DNA of 64,000 nucleotides from Platycnemis pennipes (lineage: Eukaryota; Arthropoda; Insecta; Odonata; Platycnemididae): NCBI GenBank assembly GCA_933228895.1, contig OW121853.1, positions 75,624,645 through 75,688,644 of the forward strand, given 5' to 3'. Of the stretch, positions 33,077 to 43,570 are shown one piece after another; positions within the stretch are counted from its first letter, which is position 1, and every line of letters begins with the position of its first letter. The notes under the pieces were generated by a model that was not told the origin of the DNA, did not search any database, and was given only the letters and a program-made list of their open reading frames with translations. The translations under genes and the position numbers were made by a program.

Positions 33077-33869
33077 CACGAAGGTATCAGCTCAAACATT
33101 ATGTCATTTTAAAGACAATTAATTTTCTTTCCAAGGACGTGTCTTGTGTTATACCCTACTTGGCCAAAGTTACTGAGGACAGCTCGTTAAAGTGTAGATC
33201 TACTCTATTTTGCCGGGTGACAGTAGGTGCAAGTACGTAATCGAAGGGGAAACATATGGTTTGCTTGCGGGTCAAAGGTAGAGGAACCTGATTAAAAATC
33301 AGCAAAGGACACGAATGTCTACTGATTCCAGTCTTCGCGGGAAAATTTGAATGGAAGTAATGGCGATATGAGGCCTCGTGAGAGATAAATGGAGCAAGTA
33401 GTATTGGATTTGAGAAAGAAGAATTGTTTCAGTATGAAGAGGTTTGGGAATAGAGAAATTCAGTGGTGATCAGTGTACATACTTTTTCAGGATTGGTGAA
33501 TTGATTATTTGAGGATGATGATTACGACCGCAAAGAAGGATAGTGTGTGCTGGAGACGGCATCGCGGTCGATTCGAGAAGCAAGAACGGCCATATTGGTC
33601 GGCACGGAAATACGTGCATGCTACTCGCGATACTTGGGAAGTTGTTTTTGCACGCGGTAAAACCAAGAGCAGTGAAGTTGAATAAGAGCAGTTAAGTTTA
33701 ATCAAAATTCGTCAAATTTACAGATAAAAGTGAGCAACTATCAAATTCAAATACGTGAAATTCGAATCAGTTTTAGTAGTGAAATTAGCTTCCAGAGGTT
33801 TCAAATGCATCAATACCTCCCTTTTAAGAGTTTTAGAAAGATTACTGACGCGTCAATGAAATTTGTGTA
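33077..33869. other. non-coding, nothing recognised
   Basis: About 0.8 kb. Short frames at 33505-33705 (minus) and 33730-33942 (plus) show no family motif. Confidence 0.45.
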
Positions 33870-34735
33870 CAGTTCCATTGTTATTTACGTTTTAATAATC
33901 AAATCGAGAGAGCCATCAATGAAATCAATGATATGTCTTTAGGAATGAACATCCACGGAGAAAAAACTAGCATGCTGCGATTCACCGATGACGTAGCACT
34001 AGTAGCAGAGACAGAGATGGATCCGATTAAGATGCTGATAACCATGGAAAGGACAATGGCCAGATATCAGCTGAAGATCTATAAGAAGAAAACCAAGTGC
34101 GTAGCAGGAAAAAAGATGCCAGGACCAATATGAAACTAGGAAAATCAAATCTTGAAGAAGTGAAATAGTTCTGTTGCCTGGGAACCGAGTAACCAACGAT
34201 GGAAGCTAGAAAGAAATAGTTAGTAGAATATCCCAGGCAAAGAGGGCATTCTATCAAAAGCAGAATCTTCTTACAGCTGGAAATACAAGCGTAGAAGTAT
34301 GGAAACAATTCATCAGAACGTACATCTGGAGCATGTTTCTTTACGGCATTGAGGCATGGACGATGACAGCTGTGGAAAATAAAAGGGTGGAAACACTCGA
34401 AATGTGGTGCAACAGAAGAATGTTGAAGATAAAATGGATCGACCATGGAGTGACAAACCAACAAGTCCTAAGAAGAGCGGGAGAAAATATAAATCTGCTG
34501 AAAACTCTCAAAAGAAGAAGGGACAACTTAATCGGCCATATCTTAAGACACGATGGCTGGATGAAGACAATCGTCGAGGGAAAAGTGAACGAGAAGATTG
34601 GAAAAGGCAGGTATTGTATGAGGTATATGGAACAGGTAGTGAAGGGTGTGAAAGAGAGGAGTTACGTCAATATGAAGAGGTAGGCCGATAGAAGAATCGA
34701 GTGGAGGGCTGCGTCAAACCTATCCTACGATTTTT
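33870..34735 (+). pseudogene. RTE-like reverse transcriptase, 3' half, frameshifted
   Basis: A non-LTR retrotransposon protein that copies RNA into DNA. Segments in order: a QIERAINEIND stretch (from about 33900), then MLRFTDDVALVAE at about 33970-34010, equivalent to the FADD/YADD catalytic box with T for A. KIYKKKTKC follows, then after frame changes the thumb: SRISQAKRAFYQKQ, LYGIEAWTM, MWCNRRMLKIKWID, LIGHILRHDGW and, near 34690, ADRRIEWRAASN, the usual C-terminal end. At least three frame changes or stops separate them (near 33890, 34135-34215 and 34680). It lacks the endonuclease and 5' part. Distinct in type from the CR1/L2-like copies around it. Confidence 0.9.
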
Positions 34736-35068
34736 GACCAATGGTGATGAAACAAATGCGGTCTCCATAGGAGGCTATAGAAAACGCAATGTTCGGCTCC
34801 GAGGAGATGGGGCTTTATCCTTCTTTTGGGCTTCGTTTTTCAGGCTAGCCCTGCGAATACCAACTACAAGAAATTCTAACCTCCTAGATGACGACCGAGT
34901 GAATGAAAGCAATATTTCAAACTACCAAGTTTCAACAAACCGGAAACATTTCAAAATATAGCTAAACGATCCATCCAAATATCCTCTCTGGTCCTTGCCT
35001 CTCTTTCTATCACTCCTGATAGACTTTTCTTCGATCCCGAACTCATAGACCTGTGTGGGGGTAGCTAA
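34736..35068. other. non-coding, nothing recognised
   Basis: Interval between two LINE copies; no signal seen. Confidence 0.45.
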
Positions 35069-35800
35069 TCTACATCTACATAATACACTGCAAGCCACCA
35101 CAAAGGTGTGTGGCAGGGGGTGATTTCTCACCAAATATGCACTACATATCACGCATAAAAAAGGAATAGTATTAAAATACTATTCAGAACTTCACTATTT
35201 TAAAAAGATAGAAATTGCAAAGCAAATATGGAAAAACATTCTGTTAGTAGGGTTAGCTTTAAGTACTCATACCAACATGCAGCTACCAATGCTATCCATT
35301 GCTACTCTCCGATTGGACATATTTACCGTTATTCGTATCTCTAATTGTACGAGGGAAAAAGGACATTTTGAATCTATCAGTTCGGCAATCAATTTCTCTA
35401 ATTTTATGATTATGGTCCAGTCTGCCATAGTAAGTTGGGGTTCGCAAAATATTTTTAACATGATCACTGAAAATATTGTCTTTGAATTTATCGAAGAGAT
35501 TAGATCTAAATTTCAACCTGCAATCTGACAATTATTCCCATTTTAATTCATTTAATAGACTGGGACCGCTAATAAAGTTATTGTATCGTCCCTTTACAAA
35601 TCTTGTAGATCTTCGCTGCACACGTTCAAGTTCATTATTTAGACCGATTTCGTAGGGATCCCATACACTGGCAGCATATTCCAAGTGAGGTCTAACAAGG
35701 GAAAAGTAGCTGATTTCTCGTATATGATCGTCACATTTACCCAATGCTCTTTTGATGAATACTCTAATTGATCGGGTCGCTCGCATGAGGTCAGTTCGAA
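35069..35800 (-). mobile_element. CR1/L2-like LINE copy, longest RT segment
   Basis: Minus strand, reading from about 35800: RATRSIRVFIKRALGKCDDH, SLVRPHLEYAASVWDPYE, ELERVQRRSTRFVKGRYNN, a stop near 35532, then a frame to 35292 with MSFFPRTIRD. The RPHLEYAASVWDPY segment is a strong CR1/Jockey-type marker downstream of the catalytic core. The 3' UTR and hairpin (CACTGCAAGCCACC / GTGTGTGGCAGGGG) end in ATCTACATCTACATAA at 35069. The open frame continues upstream to 35936 in sequence I cannot assign. Confidence 0.92.
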
Positions 35801-35974
35801 GACCTTGAATTATGGGTGGCCGTAGGAAGGCGACCGTCTGGTCTGAGGTAATCCAGCGGTCAATATTCCGGTCTGTTTCCGAGGAAAGAAGGCTTTCGTC
35901 AAGAGGTGCGATCGTTATTACCTCAGCGGTCGACACGGGTGTTCGTGTGAAGTCAATGTCCGAACGGCGCCAGG

Positions 35975-36404
35975 CTGGAAAACGACAATTTATATTTTCA
36001 CTGAGGAAATTAAAAATATTTTACGAACTCCTACTTGCTATAGGTAGACTGGCAATAATCACAAAATTAGAGAAATTGATTGCCGAACCGACAGAGTCAA
36101 AATGTCCTTTCCTCGTGCAATTAGGGATATGAATAGCTGTAAATATATTCAATATCAAATATATTCGTGTATCAGCGGATATCATAGGTAGTTGCATGCT
36201 GGTATAAGACTTTAAGCTAACCCAACTAACAACATGTTTTTTCGTGCTTTCTTTGATAACTCAATCTGTTTTTAAATTATTAAGTAAAGACTAGAATATA
36301 GTTATTCTTATTAATATATCCCTATTCTGCAAGATATGTAATGCATGTTTGGTGTGAATTCATCCCGTGCCACACACTTATTGTGGCTTGCAGGGTATTA
36401 TGCA
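35975..36404 (+). mobile_element. 5'-truncated CR1/L2-like LINE copy
   Basis: Plus-strand fragment with ATTAGAGAAATTGATTGCCG and TCAAAATGTCCTTTCCTCGT, the 3' UTR (AACTAACAACATG, ATGTAATGCATGTTTGG) and the hairpin GTGCCACACACTTATTGTGG, ending GGGTATTATGCAG. The frame is broken by indels. It lies head-to-head with the copy at 35069-35800, 175 bp apart. Confidence 0.85.
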
Positions 36405-37075
36405 GTGGTACCTAACACATACGGATAAATTAGGGTGTCGTACGGACAGGACACGTGCTCGTCATTGTTGGACATTATTGATAGACGTGGAAAGCGTTTC
36501 CGTAAGAACTGTTATCGTCCTTTCTTTGCCAAAAAGTACTTTTTTGTTTTCCTACTACCAAGCAATTTGATAGTTGTAGAAATAGTTATTTATTTGTTAA
36601 TTTGATGTTATAATATAACCAAATACTTCGTTTTTCCACTGAAAATATTGTAATACATACCCTATGTTTCGACGAAACGAAGTCATCATCAGGTCCTGCG
36701 ACGATACGTCACCCGCTTAGGATTGTTTGTATCAAACTTCCCCTACGTATGTGCATGAACATGATTTTAGACTGGTATTTTTTTCATTTCGATATTGCAG
36801 TGCACTGTGGATGATTAATTATGACATTTTCCGCTTGTAATTACCTTCACCTAACTCATTCAACAGGCCTGGCAGTGACTTGTGTGGCATTTGTTTCATT
36901 CCTTCTTTCATTCATCGTTCTTCATTCCTAAAATTGGTAAACCGTAGTCGTCCTCCATTCTTTGCAGGCTCAGTTAAATCTTGTTGGCTATTTTTCCCAA
37001 ACCCGTCTTTATTTGGTCCTTGCCAATTCTTAGCCCTCAATCCTCCTGGGTAACTGTTAATATTTTGTGCATAGC
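36405..37075. other. non-coding; contains a Penelope-like motif
   Basis: On the minus strand at about 36661-36697: CCTGATGATGACTTCGTTTC, then GTCGAAACATAGGG. It has a CTGATGA box, short stem and GAAAC, parallel to 15188-15400. The rest shows nothing recognisable. Confidence 0.4.
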
Positions 37076-37146
37076 ATGACACCGTGGTACCATAAGAAAA
37101 CATAATAGGCAGCATAGCTAAGAGATACGCAGGTGAAATATTGTTA
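37076..37146 (+). mobile_element. LINE subfamily 2 UTR, left part of split copy
   Basis: GGTACCATAAGAAAACATAA and CAGGTGAAATATTGTTA align with 28000-28056. The copy is split by the MITE at 37147 and resumes at 37562. Confidence 0.75.
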
Positions 37147-37561
37147 ATCCGAGTTTACACGATGCATTTACACGCGCGGGTAGATGCGTGAACACATTCA
37201 CCATCAAAATTGCACCGTGTAAACACTCAAAATTGCGCATATGCGTGAATGCGTGCACAGAAAATAGCCCCTGTTCTATTTTGGTGAATGTGTGCGAGCA
37301 ATTTGTAGTCGTCAACACAAAGTCAATAACAATAACTGAAGTTCAGGTATGATGTTGTCTGTTTCGTAGAAGTGGCGCTTGATACTAGTAAAACAAAAGA
37401 AATCGCGTAATGCGTATCTAGAAAATGGTCGAACAATTGCGCGAACACAAGCATCGTGTAAACACTCCTCAAGTGAGAGAACGCGCATCTGTCCAGACAT
37501 CTATTCACGCATCTGTCCAGCAACGTACTTGCGCGGGTAAATGCATCGTGTAAACTCGGCT
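37147..37561. mobile_element. 415-bp MITE with TTA target site (PIF/Harbinger-like)
   Basis: Flanked by TTA at 37144-37146 and 37562-37564; the unsplit LINE paralogue has a single TTA at 28054-28056. Ends: ATCCGAGTTTACACGATGCA and, on the reverse strand, AGCCGAGTTTACACGATGCA, with TIR similarity for about 33 bp. Internal repeats of GTGTAAACACTC. No transposase. A 3-bp TTA duplication is known for PIF/Harbinger (and IS630-like groups use TA), so Harbinger is favoured. Confidence 0.88.
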
Positions 37562-37786
37562 TTAGAGTATACCTTGGTGGTAGCTCTTAGGTGTAAGGTT
37601 AGTTGCATGGTTAGCATTGCACGGTAGGTATTAGTTACATGCCTTGTCGCATCGTTGCGTGGCAGTTGCATCAAGTAGGTCACGGTACCTCATAGTTGCA
37701 TTTAAATGGTGCATGCTTGATGATCTTCACCCCCTGCCGCACACCCTCGACGTGGTTCCTAGAGTATTACGTAGATGTAGATGTAA
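37562..37786 (+). mobile_element. LINE subfamily 2 UTR and tail, resumed
   Basis: TTAGAGTATACCTTGGTGGT, AGTTGCATTTAAATGGTGCA, then the hairpin CCCCTGCCGCACACCCTCGA and ACGTAGATGTAGATG. The sequence TTGGTGGTAGCTC at 37574 is the empty counterpart of the nested insertion at 28071. Confidence 0.85.
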
Positions 37787-37892
37787 ATCTTTTTTGGGAA
37801 AATAGTTAGTGCTAATATCTTAAGTTTCATTTAAGTAGACTCAGTCAATAAAGTGTAGTTAATAGAAGAAGTTCTCCATTGATAAGGATTAC

Positions 37893-37985
37893 CCTCATCA
37901 TCTACATCTACATCTACACGATACCCTGCAAGCCACCAAGAGGGTGTGTGGCAGGAGGGTGTCATGTATTTCCAGAATGATTAAA
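37893..37985 (-). mobile_element. LINE 3' hairpin tail, minus strand
   Basis: CATCTACATCTACATCTACA then CGATACCCTGCAAGCCACCA and GGTGTGTGGCAGGAGG. Only the tail and a few bases of UTR are present, 110 bp from the oppositely oriented tail ending at 37786. Confidence 0.75.
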
Positions 37986-38771
37986 ACATGACTTCCAAGA
38001 ATGTTTGGTACACGATGATTGTTCTTCGGACCTAATCATGGCTTCACTTCTGTATGGCTATTAATGGGATTAAAGCCGACGATTATTAACCGTTTGCGTG
38101 CCCCGATGTTTCGACGTTGGACACTGCCTTCCCGGCATGCATCGGGGAGGGTGGGGTAAATTAGTGGATGCGGATGACCTTTTAGAAGGCCCGAACGACC
38201 TTTAGTGGGTCATGAAGTAACCGTAGCAGGATGAGGTGCAGTTACAAGTCAGTTCGGATCTAGTGTTTATGTGTATCTTTTGAGATCTCTGTATGAGATG
38301 ATGAGAGATGTGTATCTCTAAGATGAAACTTTAAATTAACATGTAGCAGTACAGACACTCCCCGGCTTTCTAATAAGTCGGGTAATGAGGACCCGGTCGT
38401 AAGTCGAAAACATGATCCACCATATGTCCAGGGTGATATCGGGTGTTGTCCGCAAAAGATCGTATATTGGTTTTAAGTGTTATGTACTCAAAATCTGTAA
38501 TGTTGACCCGTTACTTTGTGCTCACTAACAATTAGTGAAGTAGCTGAAAGTGAGTTTTAAGTACATTTTTATGGTAGTTTCAGATGGAACTTTTCAATAG
38601 ATTTCGATCGTAATGGGCTCTGTGATAACGTACTGTGTTATTCAGTACTTTGTCTGCACGAACGTAGTTTGGAATGAAAATTTGAACGTATCGTTAGTGT
38701 AATCTGATGATTTAAAGCTATAACTTTTTCGAAGTATTTTGGTCGTTACTTAAAATGGTCGGGGAATGTCT
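37986..38771. other. non-coding; one GC-rich hairpin
   Basis: CCCCGATG and CATCGGGG pair across about 45 bases at 38102-38152. Nothing else recognised. Confidence 0.4.
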
Positions 38772-39008
38772 GTAGTTGTAGGCGACCGACTTACGCCGTT
38801 CAGAAATGAAGGGTTGAAAAGAACCCGGCGTCGAAATTGGCCTCCTCTCAACGAAAAGCGCCAAGGGGAATGGGTTTTACGTCCCACCCGACGGACGGAG
38901 TACTGTACTTGAATAACTCTCCACACAGCACCCAACTGGGGACCATTGTACCCATGAAAAACCTCTCCTAGTGCCGGGATTTAATCCCATAGGAGCTAGG
39001 ACTCTAGC
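38772..39008 (-). mobile_element. tRNA-derived SINE, family S1, copy 2
   Basis: Minus-strand head with box B GGGATTAAATCCCGG near 38975-38990. The S1 body on the plus strand reads AACCCGGCGTCGAAATTGGC, CTCTCAACGAAAAGCGCCAA, then GACGGACGGAGTACTG. Moderately diverged. Confidence 0.8.
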
Positions 39009-40119
39009 CAAGTTAGCAAATCTATAACCTGATAGATTAAGTTTACCAGAAAGCTATAATTGTGTGGGGTCTGGATACAATTCTATATACCCCCAATACG
39101 TCGGCCAATGTGACGAAAGAGATAAAATTAGAGAAGTAATTATCAAATATTTTCAAACATTCATTTTTCCCGCCGACAATTCGTGACCTGGCTAAAAACT
39201 CGACTACTGCAACAACTGTCGAATTAGAAGTTTACTTTTATTAGAACTTTACTTGTTGATGTTAGAAGTTCAATTTTTCTTTCTTCTTCTTTTCTACTTC
39301 CTTCAAACTAAGCAGTAAAAAACTAGGGACAGTTTTGTTGCTAAAAGGTAATGCATTTTAACGCTAAAGTACTAAATGTTTTTATCGTAACCTTAACGTA
39401 AAACTTCGCGGAATACAGTTTTTTACGATTCTTTCGCTTGAAACTTTTTTTTAACTCTATTATCACTATCTCTGACTACGTTGTATGAAGATGGGTACGA
39501 ATTTCGAGTTTCTTTTATTTTCGTTAGTTTTCCGCCCTCTTGGAGTTTTGCCGGGAACCAAGGCGACGCGACGTCAGGATTCTCAGTCAACGAGCACGTC
39601 TCGGAAGCGATGCGGAGCACGCGGCTGACGTCTGCTGTTGCATGATGGGAAGGGAGGTGGAGACGGTCTTTCCCCTTTTTATCGGGGGAGACGAACTGAA
39701 TTATGTAGATATAGACATCGCCCCGTGACCCACAGACGACGGGAAGGGGGGAAAAAAAGACAAGGGTTCCACAAGGAAACCCCTCAGCTGCGCCGACTTC
39801 GCTCCTGGTTGGCGAAAAAAAATGGCCGACGTTTTTTCCATGTTAATGCTCGCTCTTGTGTCCTCTTTGCTGCGGTAACTGGGTGACTGCCTTGCGGCAA
39901 ATGTGAAAAAGACAATTCAGACGTCTCCGAACCCTAGGAACTTGAAAAAAATTCGAAAAAATTAGGGTATAAACTTAGGAAATGCTGGACTATGCATATT
40001 ACTTCGCCAAAATCGCGTTTATACATTCTTTATGGCAGTAGGAATTGGTGTAAAAATCCGTGGAAAGGTCATGACTGGAAGATTGGTATTGTGATGCTAC
40101 GGAAGAAGAAGAAGCTTTT
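39009..40119. other. non-coding, nothing recognised
   Basis: About 1.1 kb. Overlapping frames at 39540-39886 are GC-richer but carry no family motif. Confidence 0.45.
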
Positions 40120-40205
40120 CATTGTTTAGTCCCCACCTTGAATATGCAGCCAGTATATAGGATCCGAATGAATTAGGTTTGATCAAAGAACTAGACAGTG
40201 TGCAT
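40120..40205 (+). mobile_element. short inverted duplicate of neighbouring LINE RT
   Basis: Plus strand reads LFSPHLEYAASI and DPNELGLIKELDSV with a stop. It is the inverse duplicate of about 40455-40540, with 250 bp between. It probably arose by an inversion (twin-priming type) during insertion of the adjacent copy. Confidence 0.75.
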
Positions 40206-40229
40206 CTTAGAATTTAGAATCTTCCAGTA

Positions 40230-40910
40230 CGACAATCAAACTCTGTATCTTATTTACCTGTTCGAATGTATCATAATACGCAAGGGTTTTTAGTATGTTC
40301 TAACATCGACAGTAAACCTATCCCTTGTAAATTTCTGCAATAGATTTAATCTGTAGTTTAACCTACGATCTGATGATAATGCTCAACCTAATTATTCTAT
40401 TAATTCTGATACATTACTAAACCTATCGTAACTCCTTTTAAAAAACCTAGCTGCTCTACGCTGCACACTGTCTAGTTCTCTGATCAAACCTAATTCATTC
40501 GGATCCCATACACTGGCTGCATACTCAAGGTGGGGCCTAACTAGTGAAAAGTAACATCGCTCTTTTGTCTTCTCATCACATTTCCCAAGTACTCTTTTAA
40601 TAAAGCCTAGCTTTTTCTTGGCTCGGCTGTATATTTCCCGGATTTGTCTTCCCCACGATCAATCTTTAGTGAATGTTACACCTAAGTATCGTACCTATGG
40701 TCTCAACGCTTTCGATCTTCGTGTTACTATTGCTATAGGATCGCTCTCTCGAACTATTTTACTTCCAAAAATTAATAGCTACACACTTTTTAAGGTTTAG
40801 TTCTAACTACCAACTATCGCAACACTCCGGAATTGCATCTAAATCCTTGCTAAGCGATTCCCTCTGGTCTTCTTTTGGTATACCACTGTACACTGCCTGT
40901 ACAATGCGAA
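40230..40910 (-). pseudogene. CR1/Jockey-like reverse transcriptase remnant
   Basis: Minus strand, from about 40910 downward: GIPKEDQRESLSKDLDAI, a WLELNLKKC-like segment with stops, VRYLGVTFTKD, SRAKKKLGFIKRVLGKCDEK, SLVRPHLEYAASVWDPNELG and RAARFFKRSYDRF. These are the region just before and after the thumb of CR1/Jockey ORF2. Several stops and frame changes break it. It differs from the copies at 26918 and 35069 (for example NELGLIRELDSV against YEIGLNNELERV), so it is a separate, older family. Catalytic box not seen. Confidence 0.88.
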
Positions 40911-43186
40911 ACATCTAACAATAAGCTTAATACGAAATATGTTACGGAAATCGTTAATTCATAAAAGAAATAGAAGAATAATCATATGGATTAAACGAAT
41001 TATACAAAAGTGGAATTTTGTTGGAAAAATGGGATAACGAATTTAATGGAAAATGACTATACTGTTTTAATTATTTTCTTTCTTTGACAACTTCGTAATG
41101 GCACCAGGCTTACAATACTGGTGAAGAAGAAGCAGCAGGTTCTAAGGAGCTCCTACCACTAAAGAAATATCTCACTATTCATCTGATGAAGCTAATGGCG
41201 CGATAGTTGACGATTGTGGAGAAAAATGGCAACGGTACTGTTATGAAAATAAGTATACTGCCCTTAAAGACGTATTATTCCTCTGCGCCACTAATAAAGC
41301 CACTAATAATGAATTTTATTCAATTCTCAGTTACTTTTTCAACGTTTTCCGGATTCTCCAACCAACTCTGGATTCGCTAACTTTACATCGATGTCGTTTC
41401 AGCATTGATGTGGTAGAATTTAAGAATCACGAAAGAAAGAGAATCAATCGCAGTTTTCAATTTTTTTTATTGAGGTTAAATTTTAATTTAATTGAATTGG
41501 ATCGTTTCTTGAAGGAAAATACAAGGGATTCTTTTTTTTTAGGAATCCTAAGTATCCAGAGAGTGCGAGATAGCTTAGGTTTTTTTCTTGTCTTTTATGG
41601 TGAAGAATGGAAAAGGCGAGAAAATGGAGAGGGAGGTAGAGAGACTTAGACGAAGAAGTGAAGGAAAAAGAAGGTGAAGAGCGATCGTGTCTTAAAGGAT
41701 AAGAGTGGAAACGGAGGAGTTGGGTCCTCGAAGCGGGAGTGAATAGCGAAGAGAATGACTCAACCCGTCGAGTCATGTAGGGGTCGTGGACCTCTCAATA
41801 TTTAAAAAGGGGGTCTGGGAAAAAAGGAGTAGGGGGGAAGTTTGGAGAGGTGGGGTGGGCGGGGTCGTATCTTGAGGTCGGGGACGGGAGACCCTTTTGG
41901 TTGTAGAATCGATAAATTTCACCCGAGTGGGGTAGGAGTTGGTTTTATGGGACCCCAGTTGTGACCCACGTGTTGGAAAAGGGGGAATTTGCAACGTCGC
42001 TCGCACAAGGAGGTTTAATCGCGAGGTGAAGGTTATGTCAATTTTTTATATTTTAAAAACCCGTACAAAAAAGTGTCATCTATCCATATTACTCAACAAA
42101 AACCCTCATCCTGTACTATTTTTGCCAAATATTACAGTGGAAATTACATATGCTCTCAATGGGGAGAGTAATATCACAAAGGAAAAAGCTATGTTGTCAT
42201 ATCGCACACATTTATGCAAATGACTGATTTTCGATTCACAGTTTCCCGAGAAATTAAATGGACATAATATGAATATACCGATGCGTTCAAGATGTTGGTG
42301 TTTTTCTTACCGTTACTTCGGACGAAACTAGTACGTTACCGTGATTTAATTGTCGCGGAAGTCAGCCGGAGATTTAGCAACACTGCAATCAATGGTTAGT
42401 TAGAAATACTCGGTTAACTCAAATGAATGTTACGCTCTAACAATGGTCTCAAAGCGATGACTAACACCGGCGTTGCCGGATTGATTTAAAAATGTATTAA
42501 TTCGTAATAAAATATGCTTTCTAGTGGTTTAGAGGGAATATTTTAATTTTTAATTTTCAAATATTTGGTTAATAACTATTGGCGTAAACAATATATAAAT
42601 TCATTTTTGTGTGAACCACAATCACAATGTGGACTTTATTTATTGGCTGAGAAAAGTATTCATTAAAATTATTTTCTAAGACTACTCTTCATAATTAGTT
42701 CATTACTTTTGCTTTTAGGCATATCAGACATTTTTTAAGAGTGGACATTATTTCATTTTACTGTATTGCATATCGTTCGTGAAGTGGAATTTTTTTACTC
42801 ATTCGACTATTTCACTCGTGCATCCTCCTAAATAGTCAACGTCTCGCGGAAAATGTTCAAGTGCTATAGGAATGAGTGGGTCGGTAGGTACTTCGAAAAA
42901 ATTGAAATAATGTGTGTAGTTCCAAAAATCTCTGGTTTGCGTTCGTGGCGTTAGACGTCCTAACTACGGTGTTCCGCGTGGCCAACGACCCCTCTCTTCA
43001 GGATCGGGGTCGATTTTCAAATGGAACGCGACACTGGGTCCTCCCCGTCGGTATCAGGCTCTTTTATATTAGTAAAATTCTATCTGCTCGCACGAATGCG
43101 ACCGCTTTTTTAATGCCCTATTTTGTGACGCAAATTTATGGAATAGGGGAACTTTATTTTTGTTTCTGTCGAACGAGTTTGTGCTT
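40911..43186. other. non-coding, nothing recognised
   Basis: About 2.3 kb. 41560-41900 is purine-rich (GGAGAGGGAGG, GGTGGGGTGGGCGGGG); frames there are low complexity. Nothing else seen. Confidence 0.5.
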
Positions 43187-43570
43187 ACCGGCTTATTATT
43201 ATAGATAAATGAGTAGATGCGTAATAATAATAGTGCCAAAATTTCATACTCCTTATGGAATCATTGCACTATTGATTTAAGTCCTCTAATTCCTTCGAAG
43301 GGTTTCAAAAGTTTGTTTCATTGTCGCCTGGCAACACTTCATGTTTTTGTCTTGATTTGAAAACCTGATATTATGCGGCTTATTATTATAGGTCTACGAA
43401 TAGATTTATGATGATTTATTTCCATAAATTAATTTTACACCTAAGGGAATCTTGTATTATTGATTTAAATCATGGACTTCTGAAAGTCCACCGTACGGCT
43501 TCGAAAGTTTGTTATACTGTCGCTAAGCGACGCGTAGTGTTTTTGTCTTGGTGTGAAAATCGTGATACAT
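43187..43570. repeat. diverged tandem duplication, unit about 190 bp
   Basis: CGGCTTATTATTATAG starts both halves (about 43189 and 43376). Both run through ATTATTGATTTAA, TTCGAAGGG/CTTCGAAAG, GTTTG-T-T--TGTCGC and GTTTTTGTCTTG-TTTGAAAA. Divergence is considerable. No coding or TIR signal. Confidence 0.65.

Noticed and set aside
35277..35528. Plus-strand ORFs opposite LINE copies (also at 5440, 21111, 27075, 50265, 59315)
   Set aside because: They are antisense shadows of the conserved reverse-transcriptase frame and recur only because the LINE recurs.
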